Below, piece by piece: positions 13,311-21,957 of a stretch of DNA of 41,709 nt. The translations under genes and the position numbers were made by a program. The notes under the pieces were generated by a model. It did not search any database, was not told where the DNA came from, and worked only from the letters and a program-made list of their open reading frames with translations. Origin of the DNA: an uncultured bacterium (GTDB lineage: Bacteria > Planctomycetota > UBA1135 > UBA2386); assembly GCA_937906475.1 (NCBI GenBank), contig CALCZA010000187.1:1-41709 (forward strand), written 5' to 3'. Each line of letters begins with the position of its first letter. Position 1 is the stretch's first letter.

Positions 13311-15431
13311 CTACTTGTTCTTTACCTTTACCCCGGTGCTGCCGGTGAGCACGGACAGTTCACCGACCGACGCCCAGGCGCGGCCTTCGACTTCGCGCAG
13401 GGCGGTGAAGCGCACGAAACGGGTGTTTTGGGCTGGCTGCTCGAACGGCACGGTGCGGGCAGTCGGGTTGTTGCCAATGTTGCCGAAAGTGCCCTCGGCG
13501 AGTTTGCGCCACTGCACGCCGTCGTGGCTGCCGTGGAACTCGTAGTCGGCGATGGTGCCGTTGTTGCCCGTAGTGCGCGGTTGGTAAATGAACCCGGTCA
13601 GCGTATGTGACTGGCCAAGATCGATCGTCAGGTGGTGGGGATGCTTGGGGCTGTCGGGCTGGTAGCGCGTGTGCCAGAGCGTGTTGGGGTCACCATCGAT
13701 CGCGTTGTTGGCAGGTCCGTCACTGCTTTGTTCGCTGGAACAGGCGACGATCTTCCAGCCGACCGGCGACAGGCCGAATGAAGCGGTCGTTTCGGTGGCC
13801 GTGCCGAGCACGACGGCGTTCGAGTCAGTTCTGGCGGTGGCGCGTGCCCGCACGGTGCCGCCCATCGGCAAGGCGAATGGCTTGAGATAGAGCGGCGACG
13901 TGTCCGTTACGGGGGAGCCATCGATGGTGTAGCGAACGGGCAACAGGCCAGCGGTGATGGCGATCGCGCCGCTCTTGGTGCGCGCGATCGTCGCCGCCTG
14001 CATCAGCGTCGGCCGCAAGTAGAGCCCGAAGTTCTTGATGCTCGCTGGGCCACGTTGTTTCGTGATGCGAACGCGGAATGCCGTGCCGGTGATTGGCTCG
14101 ATGCGCAGTAGTCGGCGGAATCCGATCGTCGTACCCTTGGCGCATTCTTGCCAGGCGCCGTCGCGCATCACGTCGACATGGAACTCTTCGACGCGTTGGC
14201 CAGTGACGGCGAGGTCTTCGGCGAGGTCTAGCAAATCGATCGTGATCGGTTGGTGGAAGTGAACTTCGCGACCGTCGTGACGTGCGCCGGGAGAGCGAGC
14301 GATGTTGTTGGCGAACGTTGCCTTGAGGTAGCTGCCGAGATCCTGCAGCACCGCGACATCCGGCGCTGCAATCTGGCCGCGGCGATCAGCGGGCACATTG
14401 AGCAACAGCACGGCGTTGCCGCCAACTGCCGTGAACCAGTAGTCGAGCAACGTTGTCAACGGCTTGACGCGCTGGTCATCTTCGGGATGGTAGAACCAGC
14501 CCGGACGAATCGAAACGTCGGTTTCGGCCGGCCACCAACACAATGCCTTGGCCTTGCCGAGTTCGCTGCGGCTACCGAGGTCACTTGCCTGGTTGCGGCT
14601 GCGCAGTTCCCAGAGCGAACGCCAACTTTGGCGATCCTGTTCGAATGCGCCGGGTGCGTCTTGTGGCAACGGTAACACACTCCATTCACTGCCCCGCGTC
14701 TTGCCCGCTTCGTTGCCGACCCAGCGCACATCGGGGCCGGTGATCGCGATGACCGCGTTCGGTTGCAGTTTGCGAACGAGTTGGAATACCGCCTGCCAGT
14801 CGAACAGCGATGGGTCATCAGGCGGGCAGTGCGCGCCGTCAAACCACACTTCGAATAGTTCGCCGTAGTTGCTCAGTAACTCCGTCAGTTGCGCCAGGAA
14901 CACCGCTTGGTAGGCCTTCGTACCGAACGTCTTCTGGTTGCGATCCCACGGTGATAGGTAGACGCCGAACTTGAGGCCTTGCTGCCGGCACGCGTTGGCA
15001 ACTTCGGCAACGACGTCGCCTTTGCCATCACGGAATGGTGATGCCGCGACGTCGTGTTCGGTGGTCTTGGAAGGCCATAGACAGAACCCGTCGTGATGCT
15101 TGCAGGTCATCACGATGCCGTTCATCGAAGCGTTGCGGAATGTCGTCACCCACTGGTTTGCGTCGAACTCGGTCGGCGCGAAGGCTGCGGGCTTCTCTTT
15201 GCCGTCGCCCCACTCGCGATTACTGAAGGTGTTCATCCCGAAGTGCACGAATGCATTGCAACCGGTCGCTTGCCACACGAGTTGCCTTGTGCTGGGGCGT
15301 ACGGTGCTGGCGAGTTTGACGATCGCTGCTTGCGAACTGCCGTTGGGGACGGCGGTCGGAACTTGTGCCTCGCAGGCAGCACACAGGACTACCCAAGCGA
15401 GGCAAGTGGCAACAGTCGCGAGCATGCACAT
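13311..15431 (-). CDS. Secreted alpha-L-fucosidase (GH29) with C-terminal F5/8 type C domain
   Basis: GH29 enzymes release L-fucose from glycans with retention of configuration. The start at 15431 gives MCMLATVATCLAWVVLC, a signal peptide ending near CEAQ; an upstream frame to 15491 adds Arg-rich residues and is less likely. The catalytic domain shows FVHFGMNTFSNREWGDG, MTCKHHDGFCLWPS and the nucleophile block VWFDGAH. The last 150 residues (WKIVACSSE to ASVGELSVL) form a discoidin/F5-8C carbohydrate-binding domain. Between them lies a beta-rich linker region. The protein should work outside the cytoplasm on fucose-containing polysaccharide such as algal fucan or host glycan. The dipeptidase gene follows on the same strand. 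Confidence 0.92.
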   Translation of the reverse strand: MCMLATVATCLAWVVLCAACEAQVPTAVPNGSSQAAIVKLASTVRPSTRQLVWQATGCNAFVHFGMNTFSNREWGDGKEKPAAFAPTEFDANQWVTTFRNASMNGIVMTCKHHDGFCLWPSKTTEHDVAASPFRDGKGDVVAEVANACRQQGLKFGVYLSPWDRNQKTFGTKAYQAVFLAQLTELLSNYGELFEVWFDGAHCPPDDPSLFDWQAVFQLVRKLQPNAVIAITGPDVRWVGNEAGKTRGSEWSVLPLPQDAPGAFEQDRQSWRSLWELRSRNQASDLGSRSELGKAKALCWWPAETDVSIRPGWFYHPEDDQRVKPLTTLLDYWFTAVGGNAVLLLNVPADRRGQIAAPDVAVLQDLGSYLKATFANNIARSPGARHDGREVHFHQPITIDLLDLAEDLAVTGQRVEEFHVDVMRDGAWQECAKGTTIGFRRLLRIEPITGTAFRVRITKQRGPASIKNFGLYLRPTLMQAATIARTKSGAIAITAGLLPVRYTIDGSPVTDTSPLYLKPFALPMGGTVRARATARTDSNAVVLGTATETTASFGLSPVGWKIVACSSEQSSDGPANNAIDGDPNTLWHTRYQPDSPKHPHHLTIDLGQSHTLTGFIYQPRTTGNNGTIADYEFHGSHDGVQWRKLAEGTFGNIGNNPTARTVPFEQPAQNTRFVRFTALREVEGRAWASVGELSVLTGSTGVKVKNK

Positions 15432-15456
15432 ACGGTAGCCGCGGACCGCGGCAGTG

Positions 15457-15762
15457 CTACTTCCGCAGCGTGATCTGGGCGGGCGCGCCATCGGCGAGCG
15501 TCAATTGGCCGGTAATGGCGAGCGGTGCGAACCGCTCGATTCAGATGTCGTCGCCGGGCGGGCTGACGTCCCGCCAGGATAATGTGTGCGGCTTGTGATT
15601 AATGCTGATGCGGCGGGAATCATTCCTGTCGCCGAGGTCCAGGAAGCCAGTTTCTCGGCCATCCGCTCGGGACGCCTCGGCCTCGGCGCCCGGCACGTCC
15701 GTGCACTCGTCAGCAGAACCCACAAGGATCGCGCCAGTTTGCTGCCGGGATGGTGCTCGCAT
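15457..15762 (-). pseudogene. Pseudogene fragment with an in-frame TGA, upstream of the fucosidase
   Basis: On the minus strand one frame reads as a natural protein across a stop codon. Before it: ETGFLDLGDRNDSRRISINH, then KPHTLSWRDVSPPGDDI. After the TGA at 15541-15543: IERFAPLAITGQLTLADGAP, then AQITLRK and a TAG at 15457-15459. The stretch continues upstream to about 15760, where the opposite-strand oxidoreductase gene begins. I read this as the C-terminal end of a lost gene, further damaged by a nonsense change (CGA to TGA would explain it). No family is recognised. A sequencing error at the TGA cannot be excluded. Confidence 0.5.
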
Positions 15763-15816
15763 CAGAGTCGGCGTTGCGTTGTGCTGCGGAGGCGGCATCA
15801 TCGTCGCCCGAACTCC

Positions 15817-16998
15817 ATGACCGAAACTGCGGACATTGTCGTCATCGGCGGCGGCATCATCGGCAGCTCTGTTGTCTATCAATTGGCGCAGCTGCTCGAC
15901 CCATCGACACGCATCGTTTTGTGCGATCGTGGCCCGATTGCAGGTGCGACGTCGAGTAGCTGCATGGGGCACTTGATGGTGACGCCGGGCAATGCGCAGG
16001 AATACGCGCTGACCAAGACCAGCGTGGACTTGTGGCGTGGACTCCACGAACAACTCGGTGGCTTTGACTACAACCCGACCGGGGCGCTGTATCTGGCCGA
16101 GTCCGAAGAAGACATCGAGATGGTGCCGGTGCTGCATCAGCAGTTCCTCGATCAGGGTGACCAGGCGGAGATTCTCGATCAGAAGCAACTGCGCGATCTA
16201 GAGCCGGGTCTGGCTCATGACATTCCGGGCGCGCTGTTCTATGCCGGGGACGGGGTCGTGCTGCCGATGCTAGCCGCCGGCGCGATGTTGCGCGGCGCGC
16301 AGCAACGCAATCCGAACGTGGTGGTGCGGCCGAACTGTGCGGTCACGGGCTTTCAACGCGATGGCGATCGCATTGCCGCGGTCGTCACCGAGAAGTCGGT
16401 GATCCAGACCAACACGGTCGTCAACGCATGCGGCGTTTGGACTCCGGGCATCGGCGAGATGCTCGGCCAGCCGCGTGTGCCGATCTATCCGCGCGCCGGC
16501 AACCTAGCGATTACTGGTCACCACGTGTCGCCAATCCGCACGCAGTTGCTGGAGATTAGCTACCTGCGGTTTGCGCACGCGGCTAGCGATGTTGACCCAA
16601 CCCAAACCGATCGTGATGCCGGCGGCCATGCGGTTAACATGCAACCGCAGACCAATGGTGGTTGCTTGATCGGCAGCACGCGGCAGTTCCGCGGCATGAG
16701 CAAGCAGGTCAACCGCGAACTGCTGAAGCGTTCGTTATTGCGCGCGCATCGCTATGTGCCTGGTGTTGCGCAGGCGCCGATTATTCGTTCATGGGTGGGG
16801 TTGCGGCCGTATTCGATCGACAACCATCCGTTGATTGGTCCGTGGGATCCCGTGCCCGGCTTCTGGATCGCAGCCGGCCACGAAGGACTCGGTATTTCGA
16901 TGGCGCCGATCACCGGGCTATTGATCGCTCAGCAGATTGCGGGCATCACGCCATCGATTGATCCAACTCCATACTTGCCCGGGAGGTTCGCATTATGA
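15817..16998 (+). CDS. FAD-dependent amine/amino-acid dehydrogenase subunit (DAO family, HcnC/OoxB-like)
   Basis: The 393-residue protein has an N-terminal FAD-binding motif VVIGGGIIGSSVVYQLA and the DAO-family C-terminal block (WVGLRPYSIDNHPLIGP, then GFWIAAGHEGLGISMAP). It should oxidise an amine or amino acid by taking hydride onto FAD. The ATG at 15817 (MTETADIV) is chosen because it precedes the FAD motif directly; upstream residues are Arg-rich noise. Its stop overlaps the next start by 4 bp (ATGA). With the [2Fe-2S] and disulfide-oxidoreductase-type proteins downstream it forms a three-subunit dehydrogenase like HcnABC, opine oxidase or D-hydroxyproline dehydrogenase. The substrate cannot be told from sequence. 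Confidence 0.88.
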   Translation: MTETADIVVIGGGIIGSSVVYQLAQLLDPSTRIVLCDRGPIAGATSSSCMGHLMVTPGNAQEYALTKTSVDLWRGLHEQLGGFDYNPTGALYLAESEEDIEMVPVLHQQFLDQGDQAEILDQKQLRDLEPGLAHDIPGALFYAGDGVVLPMLAAGAMLRGAQQRNPNVVVRPNCAVTGFQRDGDRIAAVVTEKSVIQTNTVVNACGVWTPGIGEMLGQPRVPIYPRAGNLAITGHHVSPIRTQLLEISYLRFAHAASDVDPTQTDRDAGGHAVNMQPQTNGGCLIGSTRQFRGMSKQVNRELLKRSLLRAHRYVPGVAQAPIIRSWVGLRPYSIDNHPLIGPWDPVPGFWIAAGHEGLGISMAPITGLLIAQQIAGITPSIDPTPYLPGRFAL

Positions 16999-17276
16999 GT
17001 GGCCGCATCGCTGGCTTGGGAGATCGCGAACTGGTCGTGTTCACGTTCGATGACCAAGAGGTCAATGCGCGGCAGGGCGATACGATCGCGATGGCCTTAT
17101 GGGCGCACGGTCAGGTCACGGTGCGAAATAGCAGTAGCGAGGGGCAACCGCGCGGCGTGCTGTGCAATATGGGCATCTGCTACGACTGCCTCGTTGTCGT
17201 CGATGGCGTAACGGTCCGTTCGTGCACGACGTTGGTCAAACCGGGCATGACTGTCGGTCGGGGAGGCAAATCGTGA
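16995..17276 (+). CDS. Small [2Fe-2S] protein (HcnA-like)
   Basis: The 93-residue protein has the cluster-binding pattern CNMGICYDC with a later Cys in VRSCTT, as in the ferredoxin-like subunit of opine oxidases and cyanide synthase. It would pass electrons from the flavin to the partner. The start overlaps the previous stop (ATGA) and the stop overlaps the next GTG start (GTGA), so translation of all three is probably coupled. Confidence 0.88.
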   Translation: MSGRIAGLGDRELVVFTFDDQEVNARQGDTIAMALWAHGQVTVRNSSSEGQPRGVLCNMGICYDCLVVVDGVTVRSCTTLVKPGMTVGRGGKS

Positions 17277-18688
17277 GCGGCGCGGACCTGACGCAACTCG
17301 ATACCGTTCTCGAAGCGGATGTTGGCATCGTTGGCGCGGGGCCTGGTGGCATGGCTGCGGCGGCGCGATTGGCTGCTGCTGGGGTGCGCGTCGTGGTGCT
17401 CGACGAGGGCCAGCGTGCTGGTGGCCAGATCTATCGCCAACTGCCTGTGGGCATGCACAATCACGGTGTCGTCCAAGAACCGCCGAGCCACGATGACGGT
17501 CACAATCTGATCCAATCGTTTGAAGGCCATGCCAAGGATGGTGGTGAGATTGAACTGGTGCGGGGTGCGACCGTCTGGGATGCACAGCCGGGTCGTCTTT
17601 GGTTCGAACACGACGGCGTCTCGCGGCTATTGCGCTGCGGCCACATCGTGTTGGCTCCCGGTGCCTATGATCGCTGCATTCCGTTCCCGGGTTGGACGTT
17701 GCCAGGTGTGGTTACCGCGGGTGCTCTGCAAGTCATGGTGCGCGGCTTTGGCGTCGTGCCCGGCAAGCGTGCGTTGGTAGTTGGTTCGGGGCCGTTGCTG
17801 CTGCCGACTGTGACGTCGTTGCTCGGTGCCGGCGTCGAAGTGGTTGCCGCGCTGGAAGCCAGTTCGCGTATGCGTGCGTTGCGGGCCGTGCCGGCGGTCG
17901 CATTCCACGCCGCGCGTCGTCGTGAGGCGATGTGGTACATGAAGCAGTTGTGGCGCAACAGCGTCAAGCTTCAGTGGGGTTGGACCGTGTTCGCGTGCGA
18001 GGGGGATGGCCGCGTGGAGCGTGCGATCATCGGCAAGGTCGATGCGCATGGCCGGCCGCGCAAGGGCACCGAACGCACGATCGAATGTGATGTCGTTGGC
18101 GCCGGGTTTGGCTTGGTGCCGTCGATTGAGGTCGGCATGCGACTTGGTGCCGACACGCACATGCTGCCAGTGCGCGGTGGGCATTGTCTCGTCGTCGATG
18201 GCGAACAGCGCACGGCGGTTGCGACGGTGTTTGCGGTTGGCGAGACCTGTGGCATCGGTGGCGCGGAAGTCGCGAGTGCCGAAGGTGAGTTGGCGGCGGC
18301 GGCGATTCTGCGCGAACTGCGTGGGACGACGGTGGCTTCGGCGGTTGTTTCGCGGGCGCGTGCTGAGCGGCGTGCGGCCGATTCGATGCTTGGCGCATTT
18401 GCCCCGTTGCCGGGTCTGCACGATCTTGCGCGGCCCGACACTATCGTCTGTCGTTGTGAAGACATCACGAGGCTGCGTGCGCAAGAGGCGGCGGCGATGC
18501 ACGGCGATTCGATGCGGGCGATCAAGATCGGGTGCCGCGCCGGTATGGGGCCGTGCCAAGCTCGCATCTGTGGGCCGTCCTTGCAGGCGATGGCGACCGG
18601 CGTCAACGCGTGTGCGATGGATGTGCCGGTGGTGCAGGTGCCGCTGAAGCCGGTGAGCAGTGAAACGATCCTGACCGCACCCCAGTAG
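17273..18688 (+). CDS. Pyridine-nucleotide-disulfide-type flavoprotein with BFD [2Fe-2S] domain (HcnB/OoxA-like)
   Basis: The protein (471 residues from GTG at 17273) is the large subunit of the complex. The N-terminal FAD site is VGIVGAGPGGMAAAARLAAA. A second nucleotide-binding region is RALVVGSGPLLLPTVTSLLGAG. The C-terminal part carries a BFD-like domain with cysteines in VCRCEDIT and GCRAGMGPCQARICG, which bind a [2Fe-2S] cluster. This layout matches OoxA/HcnB. The GTG overlaps the hcnA-like stop by 4 bp; an open frame upstream to 17162 overlaps that gene and is not used. The order flavin subunit, ferredoxin, BFD subunit is conserved in such operons only as a set, not strictly in order. 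Confidence 0.9.
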   Translation: MSGADLTQLDTVLEADVGIVGAGPGGMAAAARLAAAGVRVVVLDEGQRAGGQIYRQLPVGMHNHGVVQEPPSHDDGHNLIQSFEGHAKDGGEIELVRGATVWDAQPGRLWFEHDGVSRLLRCGHIVLAPGAYDRCIPFPGWTLPGVVTAGALQVMVRGFGVVPGKRALVVGSGPLLLPTVTSLLGAGVEVVAALEASSRMRALRAVPAVAFHAARRREAMWYMKQLWRNSVKLQWGWTVFACEGDGRVERAIIGKVDAHGRPRKGTERTIECDVVGAGFGLVPSIEVGMRLGADTHMLPVRGGHCLVVDGEQRTAVATVFAVGETCGIGGAEVASAEGELAAAAILRELRGTTVASAVVSRARAERRAADSMLGAFAPLPGLHDLARPDTIVCRCEDITRLRAQEAAAMHGDSMRAIKIGCRAGMGPCQARICGPSLQAMATGVNACAMDVPVVQVPLKPVSSETILTAPQ

Positions 18689-18963
18689 CACGCCGGGCAG
18701 CCAGTTCAGCGCCCGTTTGACTTCCGTGCCACCAAGCCATGTCGCGAGGCTTTCAGCGACACTGCGGCAGCAACCGATGGCAGGTTTAGGGAGCCGGCGC
18801 CAGGATTCGCCGTAACATGATGATGTCCAGTTGCTTACCTGTTTCTATTCGCCAGTTCTTTCGGTTTCGCGGTGTTCGCTTGGATTTGCACCCCGGCAGA
18901 GCTAATCGAGATATCCAGACCAAATCAGGCGGGTAATTGTAACGACGGGCGACCTCGCCGGCG

Positions 18964-20049
18964 TTGACCACCTGGGGTTCGGCCCCTACTGTCTTCCGGC
19001 CATACTTCGGCTCTGACCTTACTTTGCGCACGACGATCTCGATCGGTTCTGAACTGCAGATAGGTGGCGACAACTTCGTCGTCATGGCTGGGCCATGTGC
19101 GGTTGAATCCCGGGAGTTGCTGTTCGCTGCGGCGGATGCCGTCGCCGGTGCCGGGGCTGGATTGCTCCGTGGGGGCGCCTTCAAGCCGCGCACGTCGCCT
19201 AAGTCGTTCCAAGGTCTCGGCTCCGAGGGGTTGTCGCTGTTGGCGCAGGCCTCGCAGCGGACTGGCTTACCAGTCGTGACCGAAGTGATGGATACGCGAG
19301 ATGTTCCGTTGGTTGCCGAGCACGCTGCCGTGCTTCAGGTCGGCTCCCGCAACATGCAGAACTTCCCGCTGTTGCGCGAAGTCGGTCGGCAAAGCAAGCC
19401 GGTGCTGCTCAAGCGTGGTGCTGCCGCGACCATCGACGAACTGCTGCTAGCCGCCGAATATATCCTGCAAGAAGGCAACCCCAACGTCATCCTGTGTGAG
19501 CGCGGTGTGCGCGGCTTCGACCCGTCGACCCGCTACGTGCTCGATCTGGCTGCTATCCCGGTGTTGCGCGAACGTTCGCCGCTACCGGTGATCGTCGATC
19601 CAAGCCATGGCACCGGCCACGCGCGCTATGTGCCGTCGATGGCGCGCGCGGCAATGGTCGCTGGCGCGGATGGCTTGCTGATCGAAGTGCATGCCAATCC
19701 AGCGCTTGCCAAGTGCGATGGTCATCAGGCGTTGACGCCGGAGATCTTCGCGAAACTGATGGTCAATTTGCACGAACTCGCTCCACTGTGTGGGCGAGTG
19801 ATCTGCTCCGTTGCGGCCGCTGACAGCGCGCGCGCTACTCGCTCCCCTCGCACAAACGGTAATCCCGCCGGCAGTTTCCCCGCCGGTATTCTCCCCGACG
19901 GTAACCTCCCCGACGGTAACCTCCCCGACGGTAACCTCCCCGACGGTAACCTCCCCGCCGGTAACCTCCCCGCCGGTAGTCAGGATCGGCTCGATGCCGG
20001 CCAGGCTCCACGCCCTAACTCATTCGACGACGAGGTTATCGCTCCGTGA
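18964..20049 (+). CDS. aroF: 3-deoxy-7-phosphoheptulonate (DAHP) synthase with pentapeptide-repeat tail
   Basis: DAHP synthase joins phosphoenolpyruvate and erythrose-4-phosphate in the first step of aromatic amino-acid synthesis. The core is of the AroA-beta/KDO8P-synthase type: VVMAGPCAVESREL, LLRGGAFKPRTSP, VLQVGSRNMQNF, VLLKRGAAATIDE, LCERGVRGF, IVDPSHGTGHA and LLIEVH are all present. The usual N-terminal ferredoxin-like regulatory domain is missing. The frame opens at 18943 and holds no ATG; TTG at 18964 or TTG at 19024 (which gives LRTTISIG) could be the start. After the core a tail of about 80 residues begins, containing NLPDG/NLPAG repeats. The stop overlaps tpiA by 4 bp. Confidence 0.9.
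   Translation: MTTWGSAPTVFRPYFGSDLTLRTTISIGSELQIGGDNFVVMAGPCAVESRELLFAAADAVAGAGAGLLRGGAFKPRTSPKSFQGLGSEGLSLLAQASQRTGLPVVTEVMDTRDVPLVAEHAAVLQVGSRNMQNFPLLREVGRQSKPVLLKRGAAATIDELLLAAEYILQEGNPNVILCERGVRGFDPSTRYVLDLAAIPVLRERSPLPVIVDPSHGTGHARYVPSMARAAMVAGADGLLIEVHANPALAKCDGHQALTPEIFAKLMVNLHELAPLCGRVICSVAAADSARATRSPRTNGNPAGSFPAGILPDGNLPDGNLPDGNLPDGNLPAGNLPAGSQDRLDAGQAPRPNSFDDEVIAP
19858..19974 (+). repeat. 15-bp tandem repeats encoding NLPDG/NLPAG in the DAHP synthase tail
   Basis: Eight in-frame units of consensus GGTAACCTCCCCGAC follow each other. The first three are diverged, the next three are identical (NLPDG), and the last two are identical and end in GCC (NLPAG). The unit length is a multiple of three, so gains or losses keep the frame. 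The identity of the central units suggests recent slippage expansion. Confidence 0.9.
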
Positions 20050-20810
20050 CAGTCAGAACTCGTAAGCCGTACATCGCCGGCAATTGGAAGATGAACCTCG
20101 ATCGTTCCAAGTCGCTCGACTTGGTCAAGACGGTCAAGGGACGCATTGGTGACGGTAGTGGTCGAGAGGTGGCGTTCTTCGTCCCGTCGATCTATCTCGC
20201 TGACGTCAGTGCGGTTGCCCAAGGTTCGCCGCTCGGTGTTGGTGGCCAGAATATGTGGCACGAAGACCACGGTGCCTACACCGGGGAACTCGCGCCACGG
20301 ATGCTACGCGAAGTTGGCGCCGATCGCGTGCTGGTCGGGCACAGCGAGCGTCGTCATGTCTTCAAGGAGCCGGAAGAGTGGATGAGCCGCAAGCTTCGCG
20401 CTGCGCTCGACAGCGACCTGCAGCCGATCTTCTGCATTGGCGAAAAGCTCGAAGAGCGCAAATCCAAACGCACCGATCGCGTCCTCAAAAAGCAACTTGA
20501 GTCGGGCTTCGCCCACGTTAAGCCCGAAGACGCCCATCGCATTTCGATCGCGTATGAGCCCGTGTGGGCTATCGGAACCGGCGAAACGGCGACACTTGAG
20601 CAAGTCGATCTTGCCCACGCGACCATCCGGAAGTGGTTGACGAGCAAGGTCGGAGAAGAAGCGGAGACCGTTCGCATCCTCTACGGTGGCAGCGTCAATC
20701 CTGACAACGCCAAAGACATTATGGCCCTCGAGTCCGTCGATGGCCTCTTGGTTGGAGGCGCGAGTCTGCAAGCCGAGACCTTCCTACCCATTATCGAATA
20801 CGACGCCTGA
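20046..20810 (+). CDS. tpiA: Triosephosphate isomerase
   Basis: This enzyme interconverts dihydroxyacetone phosphate and glyceraldehyde-3-phosphate in glycolysis. It has GNWKMN with the active-site Lys, the electrophilic His in VLVGHSERR, the catalytic Glu in AYEPVWAIGTG, and the phosphate loop YGGSVNPDNA. Its 254 residues are the normal length. The GTG at 20046 overlaps the aroF stop (GTGA), so translation is probably coupled. secG follows 15 bp behind; tpiA-secG is a common bacterial pair. Confidence 0.97.
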   Translation: MTVRTRKPYIAGNWKMNLDRSKSLDLVKTVKGRIGDGSGREVAFFVPSIYLADVSAVAQGSPLGVGGQNMWHEDHGAYTGELAPRMLREVGADRVLVGHSERRHVFKEPEEWMSRKLRAALDSDLQPIFCIGEKLEERKSKRTDRVLKKQLESGFAHVKPEDAHRISIAYEPVWAIGTGETATLEQVDLAHATIRKWLTSKVGEEAETVRILYGGSVNPDNAKDIMALESVDGLLVGGASLQAETFLPIIEYDA

Positions 20811-20825
20811 TCGGCGACTACTGCT

Positions 20826-21059
20826 ATGTACATCCTTCACTACCTCGGTTGGGTTCTGTTCTTCGTTTCGGCCGTCCTGATGACGACCGTTGTGTTGCTT
20901 CAAGAGTCAAAGGGCGGCGGTCTTGCCGAATCCTTCGGCGGCGCTGGTGCCGAGACGTTCGGCGTCAAGAGCGGCGGCGTCAGCAAGTTCACGTTCTTGC
21001 TCGCGGGCATCTTTTGTGGCTCCGCGATCTTGATCAGCGCGACCTGGAACGCCAGCTAG
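20826..21059 (+). CDS. secG: Preprotein translocase subunit SecG
   Basis: The 77-residue protein has two membrane helices (LGWVLFFVSAVLMTTVVLL and FLLAGIFCGSAILISATW) joined by the SecG loop with QESKGGGLAESFGGAGAETF. SecG joins SecYE in the inner membrane and speeds protein export. It lies between tpiA and yicC on the same strand with 12-15 bp gaps. Confidence 0.95.
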   Translation: MYILHYLGWVLFFVSAVLMTTVVLLQESKGGGLAESFGGAGAETFGVKSGGVSKFTFLLAGIFCGSAILISATWNAS

Positions 21060-21071
21060 TCAAAGAATCCA

Positions 21072-21947
21072 GTGGCACCGATTTCGAGCATGACCGGTGC
21101 TGGCTTCGCCGCCGGCGATTCAGAGATCGGCAACGTGCGTGTCGAGATTCGGTCGGTTAACGGCCGCGGCTTGAGTCTTAAGATGCGTCTGTCCTCGGCC
21201 TGCAATGGCTTTGATGCGGCGATCGAAGAGCGCGTCAAATCGCGGCTCGCGCGCGGCTCAGTTCTGGTTGTCGCGGAGCGCATGGACAGCGCCAGTTCGT
21301 TGCCGGACCGGCAAACCCTGTCGCGAGTTGCCGCCGAGATGCGCGCACTCGCTGACGATCTCCAGCTTGCGCAACCGACGCTGGTGGAAGTCATCCAGGC
21401 CGCTAGTAGTGGCGCGCGTGGTGAATCGTCGACGTCGCGGCCGCTGCCCGAGAAGCTTGCTGTGCTTGTCGATGCGGCGATTACGCAACTGATCGAGCAT
21501 CGTCGCTCGGAAGGGCGGGGGACTGTCGCTGCGATCACCGAGCAACTCGATGAGTTCGTTCGACTGACCGACGTCTGCGCGACTCGCGCACCCTTCTTGA
21601 TCGAAGAGTATCGAACACGCGTGTTGCAGCGAGTGCAGGATTTCGTCGCAGCCCATGTCCCGGCGCCGCCGCCGGCAGTGGATCTCGTGCGCGAGGTGGC
21701 GCTGTTTGCCGATCGCGTCGATGTCGCCGAAGAACTGCAGCGTCTGCGCGCGCACACCGATGAGATTCGCAGCTTGCTGCACAAGGGTGGTGAAGTGGGG
21801 CGACGCTTGGAGTTCCTGCTGCAAGAACTACTGCGCGAGACCAACACCCTCGGGTCGAAGTCTCCGGATACTGAAGTCGCGCACACTGTCGTTGCGATGA
21901 AAAGTTGCATCGCAACGATCAAAGAGCAGGTCGCAAACCTCGAGTAA
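21072..21947 (+). CDS. yicC: YicC family endoribonuclease
   Basis: The 291-residue protein starts with the family's SMTGAGFA motif (usually SMTGFG) and has VEIRSVNGRGLSLKMRL in place of the common ExRSVNHRxL block. The C-terminal DUF1732 region holds RLEFLLQELLRETNTLGSKS, and the end has VVAMKSCIATIKEQVANLE. YicC proteins are RNA-cleaving enzymes acting in the cytoplasm on mRNA or small RNA. Start: GTG at 21072 gives MAPISSMTG; the ATG at 21090 is an alternative. A gmk gene follows 10 bp behind, as in many bacteria (yicC-gmk). Confidence 0.93.
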   Translation: MAPISSMTGAGFAAGDSEIGNVRVEIRSVNGRGLSLKMRLSSACNGFDAAIEERVKSRLARGSVLVVAERMDSASSLPDRQTLSRVAAEMRALADDLQLAQPTLVEVIQAASSGARGESSTSRPLPEKLAVLVDAAITQLIEHRRSEGRGTVAAITEQLDEFVRLTDVCATRAPFLIEEYRTRVLQRVQDFVAAHVPAPPPAVDLVREVALFADRVDVAEELQRLRAHTDEIRSLLHKGGEVGRRLEFLLQELLRETNTLGSKSPDTEVAHTVVAMKSCIATIKEQVANLE

Positions 21948-21957
21948 GCAGAATCGT

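Noticed and set aside
18786-18985. Minus-strand frame with GEVARRYNYPPDLVW resembling a transposase OrfA HTH
   Set aside because: Only about 15 residues resemble the family, the rest does not, the frame runs antisense into aroF, and no inverted repeats or partner gene are seen.
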